This document shows, piece by piece, positions 1 to 9,025 of a stretch of DNA of 64,000 nt (its first letter is position 1; each line of letters begins with the position of its first letter). Origin of the DNA: Nemophila menziesii (taxonomy: Eukaryota > Streptophyta > Magnoliopsida > Boraginales > Hydrophyllaceae). A model generated the notes under the pieces. The model worked only from the letters and a program-made list of their open reading frames with translations. It did no database searches and had not been told where the DNA came from. The position numbers and the translations under genes were made by a program. The stretch is from assembly GCA_029959085.1 (NCBI GenBank), contig JARWIR010000027.1, positions 868,001 to 932,000 of the forward strand, read 5' to 3'.

Positions 1-83
1 TCTAAATACTATTTTTACATGCTATTATCTTAGATCGTTGGCCATATCATTTCAATTTATAAATCTAAGGTATTTTTTAATTT

Positions 84-98
84 AAAAATTTGTTCTAC
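84..98 (+). repeat. 15-bp direct repeat, left flank of ZPR/aminopeptidase module
   Basis: AAAAATTTGTTCTAC occurs here and again at 1071-1085. The two copies bracket the ~1 kb module that contains the ZPR transcription unit and the aminopeptidase exons. Both copies recur in the other units. The diverged 6.1 kb family has a single version (CAAAATTTGTTCTGC at 58421) and no module. Confidence 0.8.
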
Positions 99-282
99 CA
101 ATGTTAATTAGTATAAATAGAGTAAATCACCTTCCTCATTTTCTCATTTTGTAGTGTAAATCATTTAAAGGAGGTGAGATAGCAAATCTATGAATAGAAT
201 TTGGAATATAAAGGTATGTATACTAGTCTAAAACAAGTAAACTAACATTTTTTTCACGTCTTTCAGGAACAAGAAGAAAGAG

Positions 283-456
283 ATGGAAAGATAAAACGCA
301 AGGCTATACGTAGCAAACTTGCAAATTGCTTTAGAAAATGAAAGGCTAAGAAAGTTAGCCAAACAGCTCACTGGAGAGAAGCGGCACCTGGAAGCAATGA
401 TTGCTAGCTCATCCTCAAAGAAAAATGAAGTGAATCCCAAAAAGACTGAGAAATGA
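283..456 (+). pseudogene. ZPR: LITTLE ZIPPER-like ORF, unit 1, nonsense
   Basis: Same gene as described at 8198, but codon 4 is TAA (ATG GAA AGA TAA), so the zipper is not translated from the usual start. A further change gives Tyr-Val instead of Tyr-Leu at residues 9-10. The TATA box (112-119), splice acceptor and AATAAA (491-496) are retained. An internal ATG could not give a full zipper. Confidence 0.75.
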
Positions 457-603
457 AGTATTTGATCCCATCATGTTTTTCTTATTATTTAATAAATGTG
501 TGTTTGTTTGATTACCCACAAGAGTTTATTTGATGAATAGCTTTGAGACAGTAAATGTAATGGTGTGATGTGTGTTTGTTGTTTGAATAATTGAATCTGC
601 CTT

Positions 604-1085
604 TTAGCAATCTATTTTTAGTTTTTTATCTACGCTTGAAACCATTTCATAAACGCCTTAAAGTAGTTGTAAGCAATCTGCACATCTTCCTTCCCACAAA
701 TCTCTCTCACACTGCAATTAAACAAAAACAAGTAAAGATATTGAGAGTAATTGAGAAATCAAACTCGATAATAAAATTAAAAAAAATATATATGTACCAA
801 CCTGTGCATAGATTGTTGAGGAATACCACAATCAACAGTACGAATTCCAACTCCAGAAGCAAGAATTGGACCAATAGTGGACCCACACCCCATATCATTT
901 CGTACCACAAAGTCCTATAAAAAAACGAGTCTTCATTTCTGCCTCTTATATGAAGAAAATATAATAATATTTAATTACCTGAACTGGAAGATTATGAATT
1001 GTTGCAATTTCCTTAAAAAGAAAAAAGCAGTCATACCACTAGTGGCATATCGTTGATTAGCATTATGTTCAAAAATTTGTTCTAC
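604..1085 (-). pseudogene. M18 aspartyl aminopeptidase 3'-fragment (unit 1)
   Basis: Three exons read on the minus strand: 1085-979 (truncated upstream end; NANQRYATSG, then HNLPVQ), 914-802 ([20 protein letters not shown] ... GIRTVD ... QSMH) and 711-604 (VREICGKED ... YNYFKAF). Both introns have GT-AG borders with matching phase; codon AG|T gives the Ser of MHS. These are hallmark C-terminal motifs of M18 aspartyl aminopeptidases, which trim N-terminal Asp/Glu. The VRND Asp and MHS His are, as I recall, metal ligands. Only the C-terminal ~110 residues exist, so no enzyme can be made. This copy has an extra 2 bases in the upstream exon and a 1-base deletion in the last exon. Confidence 0.85.
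1071..1085 (+). repeat. 15-bp direct repeat, right flank of module
   Basis: Second copy of AAAAATTTGTTCTAC. It overlaps the truncated upstream end of the aminopeptidase exon, so part of the match may be coincidence within coding sequence. Confidence 0.75.
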
Positions 1086-1214
1086 TGTCGAGCAAATTGG
1101 GGTGTTTTTTCACATTGGTGTAAATTAATTTGAATGTTTTTTTCATTTTTGATCAAATTTATAATTAATTATATTGAGAAAATTAGGTAGATTTTGCCTA
1201 TATATATTTTACAG

Positions 1215-1448
1215 AATATCGAAATATACACCAACACCACAAGAGATGTTGTTGCACTTAATTTATTAGACCATCTATTCATAGTGGTTGGAGTATGTAT
1301 GGAGAGTAGGGAAATAGATGTAAGAGAAATTAAATTAGGTTGTAAGACTTGTTTGACACCTATTGGAGAAAGCATATTTTCAAACATCATATATGGTAGT
1401 CTACCATACATTCTTTTTATTTTATCTCCTTGTGGTTTACATATGTGA
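1215..1448 (+). CDS. Unrecognised conserved ORF, exon-like
   Basis: An open frame of 78 codons follows a good acceptor-like sequence (TATATATTTTACAG). It has no ATG before MESREIDVREIKLG, so it would start as an internal exon or make only 49 residues. The text includes KTCLTPIGESIFSN and ends LSPCGLHM. I do not recognise the family. It is open in all 13 units; stop codons end at 1448, 5405, 9388, 13371, 17274, 21257, 25240, 29223, 33206, 37110, 41093, 45077 and 49080. In the diverged family (58540-58750) it is broken by stops. The antisense frame is also open, so coding status is uncertain. Most likely a gene-fragment exon. Confidence 0.3.
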   Translation, partial: NIEIYTNTTRDVVALNLLDHLFIVVGVCMESREIDVREIKLGCKTCLTPIGESIFSNIIYGSLPYILFILSPCGLHM

Positions 1449-3660
1449 ACGTATTTTTATTTAGGTTGAAGAAATACATAGTATCTTTTGTGGTCTTAGA
1501 AAATATGTGTATAAACTCATGATATTTTAGAAGTGTACAATGTCACCTTATGTTATTAGAATAGTACACACAGCCTATGAATTAAATGTTTATCTATTTG
1601 AATTATTTATTACATTTATTTTATATTTTTTGTGTTCATGTCCCCTTGGTTAATGGTTGTTCTTTTTGTTAATTCTTATAGTCAAATTTTAATTTTAATT
1701 ATATTTAATTTATTTTGATTATTACAGAATATGCTTCCTGGGATATCTTGCAATAGACTATTACCAAATTCTAGACAATGGTGACAAATTCAAGATACAA
1801 ATTAATAGTGTAATCCAATTCTATTTCATATTTTAAACATGAATATTACACTTTTATTTGTTGTTGTCTATTATTTTTTTATGAACTAAATCATTTGTAG
1901 CTAGAGAAAGGGACAATGTATGAACCCTACATTTGGATTATGATGTTTCATTGTGTTTTGGGATATTACTATTCAAATGAATTGATTTAGCATTCGTTAT
2001 GTATTTATGATTTCTTCAGCCCTTATGAAGATAAAGTTGTAGGTGCTATTAGTAGACTAGACTGTCATCCGGGAGGGGGAGAGGGGGGGATCGGATTATA
2101 GAAAATAATATATAATCATTCGGTGTGTGTTATTGAGTTAGGAGGTCTTGACTAACCGGATAGTCAATTAATTTAGAATTAATTACGTTTGAAAGTTTTG
2201 TAGGGGTCACTCGGGAGAGGTCCATAGAATTGTAGGATAACCCTCTATCTACCTGGGATGGAATTAAGGGATTTTAGAGTTTCGACGATTGCTAAAATAA
2301 CAATTTACCATGATATCCATAAATGGGTAAATTCATAATTAGTGGAAATTAGTAGCGACTCTCAAACTATCTTCTTATCTATATTCTCGTGTTGACTAGT
2401 ATGTCCTTTGGTTAAAAATACATTACTAATCATATATTATTTATTTTGACTTAAATCCTTACTTTTGAGAAACAAAAAATATATTTTATGTTTTAGTTAA
2501 CTGTAATTTGTCCCCTCTACGCTTCCTGGAAAGACAAAAGAATTAACCTCCTAGTGCATATGGAGAACGATATTTCTAGTAATTATTTGGTACTTGTTAA
2601 CGACTCATTCACTTGTGGGTAGTAGCTCCCCTATGTGTTGATTTACCTATCACACTCTAGGGGACAACAAAGGTAAATACACATTGTAACGATTTTGTCC
2701 CTATACTAACGACATGTAGAGAAACGACATGTAATACACTACCACAATGATACTGAATGTATAGTTGCATCCTTATCTTCAAACCTTTGACAATCTGGAT
2801 CTATCATATTTAGAAAATATGTACTTGGCGAACCCTATAGTATATAAGTTAATGTATTTTTCTTGCAATACACTTAACACTCTAGTTCACTACTCTTATA
2901 AGCTTCATTTCATGACATCCTATTTAGATAATTTTACAGTTAACTTTAACAATGTTTCATCAAAAGCATCCTCAATGGTGATATTAGATATTTTTTTTTG
3001 TGGTAGTCACTACTAGCTCTAAAAGACCTTGAAGGATTTTAAAAGTTATCTATGCTCGAACATTTTTATGAATGATATTTTGTTTTATCTATAACAACAC
3101 TTATTTTAGTAAGAATAAGGGTAAAACTCATAAGCCATACTTTTCAGAATGCAATTCATCAATGAATGTCGTAACACTACATTATAATTCATCATAATTT
3201 AACTTTGACAAAAATAAACATTTAACTAGCATCACAATGTCACCATCCTCTATTATTGGTAAATTCAAGGATATTTTAATAGATAAATTATCTTAGATTA
3301 CTATAAAAAGTCGAGTACATCTATTGAACAATTAACTATTTAAAACTAAGTTTTTAAATAATTTGATTAAGTAGTAATAAATTAAAATATTAATTTTTAA
3401 TTTTTTGCATAGGTAATGTTCAATTTATAAACAATAACATATAAAGACAATTAGGGGATTAAAACTTTATCGAACAAATATCAAAAGTATACAGTAGAAA
3501 CAATTTTATTCATAGAAGTTAAATATAAAACTTTATTAGAAAATATATAATAAGAAAAAAATAATTTCATGTTATTTATTAAAATTATAATTTTAAACTA
3601 TAATTAAAATATTAATACAATTTAGGGTCCACACTAATTTCACAAACACAATAAAAAATA
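1449..3660. other. Non-coding portion of the unit
   Basis: No recognisable gene. Contents in order: an AT-rich stretch; an exon-like piece after TTATTACAG at 1727 (CTTCCTGGGATATCTTGC); a G-rich run near 2070; a stretch of ordinary base composition at 2100-2300; and 2500-3000, with short open frames that change between units. The same sequence fills the matching part of every unit and is recognisable in the 6.1 kb family (56600-58000), where the short frames are not kept. Confidence 0.6.
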
Positions 3661-3671
3661 AACTACCCAGT

Positions 3672-3957
3672 AAACCCTAATGTTGCCGCCTTTTCCTATA
3701 CATATACATACATCTTCTTCCACTCTTAGTTTCAAACCTAATGTCAGCCTCCTCTTGATATTCCTTTTTTCGTCACTTTTACTATCTAACTCTAATGTCT
3801 AAATATTCGTTATCTTCTAATTTCAATCTTCTCTAATCGAAATTCATTTCTTCGATCCAATCTACTTTTTTTCAATTTCTCTGTAGTATCTCCCTCTTCT
3901 TCCTTAATTATGATATTATCCTCAACTATTGTCTCCATCTAGATCTGCAGTCTTCTG
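3672..3957 (+). promoter_or_regulatory. Telo-box and pyrimidine-rich leader-like region
   Basis: AAACCCTAA (3672-3680) is followed by TTGCCGCC, a CTATACATATACATA stretch and ~200 bases of CT-rich sequence. A telo-box plus pyrimidine-rich leader is the arrangement known upstream of plant ribosomal-protein and other growth-related genes. It lies ~400 bases before the TATA box of the next ZPR copy. It is repeated before units 2-13, missing after unit 13, and conserved in the 6.1 kb family (telo-box 58050-58058). Function is inferred. Confidence 0.4.
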
Positions 3958-4239
3958 TCTAAATACTATTTTTACATGCTATTATCTTAGATCGTTGGCC
4001 ATATCATTTCAATTTATAAATCTAAGGTATTTTTTAATTTAAAAATTTGTTCTACCAATGTTAATTAGTATAAATAGAGTAAATCACCTTCCTCATTTTC
4101 TCATTTTGTAGTGTAAATCATTTAAAGGAGGTGAGATAGCAAATCTATGAATAGAATTTGGAATATAAAGGTATGTATACTAGTCTAAAACAAGTAAACT
4201 AACATTTTTTTCACGTCTTTCAGGAACAAGAAGAAAGAG

Positions 4240-4413
4240 ATGGAAAGATAAAACGCAAGGCTATACGTAGCAAACTTGCAAATTGCTTTAGAAAATGAAA
4301 GGCTAAGAAAGTTAGCCAAACAGCTCACTGGAGAGAAGCGGCACCTGGAAGCAATGATTGCTAGCTCATCCTCAAAGAAAAATGAAGTGAATCCCAAAAA
4401 GACTGAGAAATGA
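4240..4413 (+). pseudogene. ZPR: LITTLE ZIPPER-like ORF, unit 2, nonsense
   Basis: Carries the same TAA at codon 4 and the same L10V change as unit 1. TATA box at 4069-4076. Confidence 0.75.
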
Positions 4414-4560
4414 AGTATTTGATCCCATCATGTTTTTCTTATTATTTAATAAATGTGTGTTTGTTTGATTACCCACAAGAGTTTATTTGATGAATAGCTT
4501 TGAGACAGTAAATGTAATGGTGTGATGTGTGTTTGTTGTTTGAATAATTGAATCTGCCTT

Positions 4561-5042
4561 TTAGCAATCTATTTTTAGTTTTTTATCTACGCTTGAAACC
4601 ATTTCATAAACGCCTTAAAGTAGTTGTAAGCAATCTGCACATCTTCCTTCCCACAAATCTCTCTCACACTGCAATTAAACAAAAACAAGTAAAGATCTTG
4701 AGAGTAATTGAGAAATCAAACTCGATAATAAAATTAAAAAAAATATATATGTACCAACCTGTGCATAGATTGTTGAGGAATACCACAATCAACAGTACGA
4801 ATTCCAACTCCAGAAGCAAGAATTGGACCAATAGTGGACCCACACCCCATATCATTTCGTACCACAAAGTCCTATAAAAAAACGAGTCTTCATTTCTGCC
4901 TCTTATATGAAGAAAATATAATAATATTTAATTACCTGAACTGGAAGATTATGAATTGTTGCAATTTCCTTAAAAAGAAAAAAGCAGTCATACCACTAGT
5001 GGCATATCGTTGATTAGCATTATGTTCAAAAATTTGTTCTAC
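4561..5042 (-). pseudogene. M18 aminopeptidase fragment (unit 2)
   Basis: Same exon layout and the same two frameshifts as unit 1, differing in the intron at GTAAAGATCTTG. Confidence 0.85.
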
Positions 5043-8026
5043 TGTCGAGCAAATTGGGGTGTTTTTTCACATTGGTGTAAATTAATTTGAATGTTTTTTT
5101 CATTTTTGATCAAATTTATAATTAATTATATTGAGAAAATTAGGTAGATTTTTCCTATATATATTTTACAGAATATCGAAATATACACCAACACCACAAG
5201 AGATGTTGTTGCACTTAATTTGTTAGACCATCTATTCATAGTGGTTGGAGTATGTATGGAGAGTAGGGAAATAGATGTAAGAGAAATTAAATTAGGTTGT
5301 AAGACTTGTTTGACACCTATTGGAGAAAGCATATTTTCAAACATCATATATGGTAGTCTACCATACATTCTTTTTATTTTATCTCCTTGTGGTTTACATA
5401 TGTGAACGTATTTTTATTTAGGTTGAAGAAATACATAGTATCTTTTGTGGTCTTAGAAAATATGTGTATAAACTCATGATATTTTAGAAGTGTACAATGT
5501 CACCTTTTGTTATTAGAATAGTACACACAGCCTATGAATTAAATGTTTATCTATTTGAATTATTTATTACATTTATTTTATATTTTTTGTGTTCATGTCC
5601 CCTTGGTTAATGGTTGTTCTTTTTGTTAATTCTTATAGTCAAATTTTAATTTTAATTATATTTAATTTATTTTGATTATTACAGAATATGCTTCCTGGGA
5701 TATCTTGCAATAGACTATTACCAAATTCTAGACAATGGTGACAAATTCAAGATACAAATTAATAGTGTAATCCAATTCTATTTCATATTTTAAACATGAA
5801 TATTACACTTTTATTTGTTGTTGTCTATTATTTTTTTATGAACTAAATCATTTGTAGCTAGAGAAAGGGACAATGTATGAACCCTACATTTGGATTATGA
5901 TGTTTCATTGTGTTTTGGGATATTACTATTCAAATGAATTGATTTAGCATTCGTTATGTATTTATGATTTCTTCAGCCCTTATGAAGATAAAGTTGTAGG
6001 TGGTATTAGTAGACTAGACTGTCATCCGGGAGGGGGAGAGGGGGAGATCGGATTATAGAAAATAATATATAATCATTCGGTGTGTGTTATTGAGTTAGGA
6101 GGTCTTGACTAACCGGATAGTCAATTAATTTAGAATTAATTACGTTTGAAAGTTTTGTAGGGGTCACTCGGGAGAGGTCCATAGAATTGTAGGATAACCC
6201 TCTATCTACCTGGGATGGAATTAAGGGATTTTAGAGTTTCGACGATTGCTAAAACAACAATTTACCATGATATCCATAAATGGGTAAATTCATAATTAGT
6301 GGAAATTAGTAGCGACTCTCAAACTATCTTCTTATCTATATTCTCGTGTTGACTAGTATGTCCTTTGGTTAAAAATACATTACTAATCATATATTATTTA
6401 TTTTGACTTAAATCCTTACTTTTGAGAAACAAAAAATATATTTTATGTTTTAGTTAACTGTAATTTGTCCGCTCTACGCTTCCTGGAAAGACAAAAGAAT
6501 TAACCTCCTAGTGCATATGGAGAACGATATTTCTAGTAATTATTTGGTACTTGTTAACGACTCATTCACTTGTGGGTAGTAGCTCCCCTATGTGTTGATT
6601 TACCTATCACACTCTAGGGGACAACAAAGGTAAATACACATTGTAACGATTTTGTCCCTATACTAACGACATGTAGAGAAACGACATGTAATACACTACC
6701 ACAATGATACTGAATGTATAGTTGCATCCTTATCTTCAAACCTTTGACAATCTGGATCTATCATATTTAGAAAATATGTACTTGGCGAACCCTATAGTAT
6801 ATAAGTTAATGTATTTTTCTTGCAATACACTTAACACTCTAGTTCACTACTCTTATAAGCTTCATTTCATGACATCCTATTTAGATAATTTTACAGTTAA
6901 CTTTAACAATGTTTCATCAAAAGCATCCTCAATGGTGATATTAGATATTTTTTTTTGTGGTAGTCACTACTAGCTCTAAAAGACCTTGAAGGATTTTAAA
7001 AGTTATCTATGCTCGAACATTTTTATGAATGATATTTTGTTTTATCTATAACAACACTTATTTTAGTAAGAATAAGGGTAAAACTCATAAGCCATACTTT
7101 TCAGAATGCAATTCATCAATGAATGTCGTAACACTACATTATAATTCATCATAATTTAACTTTGACAAAAATAAACATTTAACTAGCATCACAATGTCAC
7201 CATCCTCTATTATTGGTAAATTCAAGGATATTTTAATAGATAAATTATCTTAGATTACTATAAAAAGTCGAGTACATCTATTGAACAATTAACTATTTAA
7301 AACTAAGTTTTTAAATAATTTGATTAAGTAGTAATAAATTAAAATATTAATTTTTAATTTTTTGCATAGGTAATGTTCAATTTATAAACAATAACATATA
7401 AAGACAATTAGGGGATTAAAACTTTATCGAACAAATATCAAAAGTATACAGTAGAAACAATTTTATTCATAGAAGTTAAATATAAAACTTTATTAGAAAA
7501 TATATAATAAGAAAAAAATAATTTCATGTTATTTATTAAAATTATAATTTTAAACTATAATTAAAATATTAATACAATTAAGGGTCCACACTAATTTCAC
7601 AAACACAATAAAAAATAAACTACCCATTAAACCCTAATGTTGCCGCCTTTTCCTATACATATACATACATCTTCTTCCACTCTTAGTTTCAAACCTACTG
7701 TCAGCCTCCTCTTGATATTCCTTTTTTCGTCACTTTTACTATCTAACTCTAATGTCTAAATATTCGTTATCTTCTAATTTCAATCTTCTCTAATCGGAAT
7801 TCATTTCTTCCATCCAATCTACTTTTTTTCAATTTCTCTGTAGTATCTCCCTCTTCTTCCTTAATTATGATATTATCCTCAACTATTGTCTCCATCTAGA
7901 TCTGCAGTCTTCTGTCTAAATACTATTTTTACATGCTAGTATCTTAGATCGTTGGCCATATCATTTTAATTTATAAATCTAAGGTACTTTTTTAATTTAA
8001 AAATTTGTTCTACCAATGTGAATTAG

Positions 8027-8034
8027 TATAAATA
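8027..8034 (+). promoter_or_regulatory. TATA box of the ZPR-like gene
   Basis: TATAAATA sits about 170 bases before the ORF. The normal plant spacing would put the transcription start near 8058-8065, leaving a short first exon before the GTGAG donor at 8089. The same octamer is found at the matching position in all 13 units, starting at 112, 4069, 8027, 12010, 15912, 19896, 23880, 27862, 31845, 35748, 39732, 43716 and 47718. Confidence 0.65.
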
Positions 8035-8197
8035 GAGTAAATCACCTTCCTCATTTGCTCATTTGGTAGTGTAAATCATTTAAAGGAGGTGAGATAGCAA
8101 ATCTATGAATAGAATTTGGAATATAAAGGTATGTATACTAGTCTAAAACAAGTAAACTAACATTTTTTTCTTGTCTTTCAGGAACAAGAAGAAAGAG

Positions 8198-8371
8198 ATG
8201 GAAAGAGAAAACGCAACGCTATACTTAGCAAACTTGCAAATTGCTTTAGAAAATGAAAGGCTAAGAAAGTTAGCCAAACAGCTCACTGGAGAGAAGCGGC
8301 ACCTGGAAGCAATGGTTGCTAGCTCATCCTCAATGAAAAATGAAGTGAATCCCAAAAAGACTGAGAAATGA
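8198..8371 (+). CDS. ZPR: LITTLE ZIPPER-like microprotein (unit 3)
   Basis: The 57-residue ORF is almost entirely one leucine zipper. Leu/Ile fall at residues 8, 15, 22, 29 and 36, exactly seven apart. The motif MERENxxLYLxN followed by ENERLRKLAKQL is what I know from the plant LITTLE ZIPPER family (Arabidopsis ZPR3/4 also start at MER). That family forms inactive heterodimers with HD-ZIP III leaf-polarity and meristem regulators; inhibition here is inference. After residue 39 comes a Ser run and a Lys-rich tail. I chose this ATG because the frame upstream hits a stop in the probable spliced leader. TATAAATA lies at 8027-8034. A strong donor AG|GTGAG (8089) pairs with TTTCAG (ends 8181) around a 93-base 5'UTR intron with a CTAAC branch site. 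A nearer GTATGT donor (8129) would leave only 53 bases. AATAAA is at 8432. Confidence 0.68.
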   Translation: MERENATLYLANLQIALENERLRKLAKQLTGEKRHLEAMVASSSSMKNEVNPKKTEK

Positions 8372-8431
8372 AGTATTTTTTTTGCTTGGAGAAATGAAGT
8401 ATTTGATCCCATCATGTTTTTCTTATTATTT

Positions 8432-8437
8432 AATAAA
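8432..8437 (+). terminator. Polyadenylation signal of the ZPR-like gene
   Basis: AATAAA followed by a GT-rich stretch (TGTGTGTTTGTTTG), about 60 bases after the ORF stop. The same arrangement occurs in every unit, for example 491-496 in unit 1. The aminopeptidase fragment begins only ~110 bases further on, in convergent orientation. Confidence 0.5.
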
Positions 8438-8544
8438 TGTGTGTTTGTTTGATTACCCACAAGAGTTTATTTGATGAATAGCTTTGAGACAGTAAATGTA
8501 ATGGTGTGATGTGTGTTTGTTGTTTGAATAATGGAATCTGCCTT

Positions 8545-9025
8545 TTAGCAATCTATTTTTAGTTTTTTATCTACGCTTGAGAACATTTCATAAAACGCCT
8601 TAAAGTAGTTGTAAGCAATCTCCACATCTTCCTTCTCACAAATCTCTCTCGCACTGCAATTAAACAAAAACAAGTAAAGATCTTGAGAGTAATTGAGAAA
8701 TCAAACTCGATAATAAAATTAAAAAATATATATATGTACCAACCTGTGCATAGATTGTTGAGGAATACCACAATCAACAGTACGAATTCCAACTCCAGAA
8801 GCAAGAATTGGTCCAATAGTGGACCCACACCCCATATCATTTCTTACCACAAAGTCCTATAAAAAAACGAGTCTCCATTTCTGCCTCTTATATGAAGAAA
8901 ATATAATAATATTTAATTACCTGAACTGGAAGATTATGAATTGTTGCAATTTTCTTAAAAAGAAAAGCAGTAATACCATTAGTGGCAAATCGTTGATTAG
9001 CATTATGTTCAAAAATTTGTTCTAC
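8545..9025 (-). pseudogene. M18 aminopeptidase fragment (unit 3)
   Basis: Exons at 9025-8921, 8856-8744 and 8653-8545 remain open. The last exon begins with AREICEKED (Val and Gly replaced) and ends SSVDKKLKIDC then TAA, a plausible native C-terminus. The upstream exon has NQRFATNG. Confidence 0.85.

Larger units (their letters stand above)
1..3957 (+). repeat. Array unit 1
   Basis: Same type as unit 2, and the two look nearly identical. Both lack a 26-bp segment (TTTTTTTTGCTTGG plus repeated flank) present after the ZPR stop in units 3-13, which explains the 3957-base period. The ZPR copy has a nonsense codon. The aminopeptidase copy has a 1-base deletion in its last exon and a 2-base insertion in its upstream exon. 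Confidence 0.95.
3958..7914 (+). repeat. Array unit 2
   Basis: Differs from unit 1 by only a few scattered substitutions that I could spot, for example at the start of the unrecognised ORF and in the G-rich stretch near 6030. It shares all of unit 1's disabling changes, so the damage predates their duplication. Confidence 0.95.

Noticed and set aside
2000..2700. Possible LTR retrotransposon
   Set aside because: No long terminal repeats, primer-binding site or gag/pol frame could be found in the unit.
3672..3680. AAACCCTAA as telomeric repeat
   Set aside because: A single copy per unit with no tandem TTTAGGG tract. It fits a telo-box promoter element.
8143..8460. 105-codon minus-strand ORF (and its copies in other units)
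   Set aside because: It lies antisense to the ZPR ORF. Its frame is the mirror of the zipper codons and contains no recognisable domain.
8571..8840. 89-codon hydrophobic minus-strand ORF
   Set aside because: It is an out-of-frame reading across the aminopeptidase exons and intron; the true frame gives [11 protein letters not shown].
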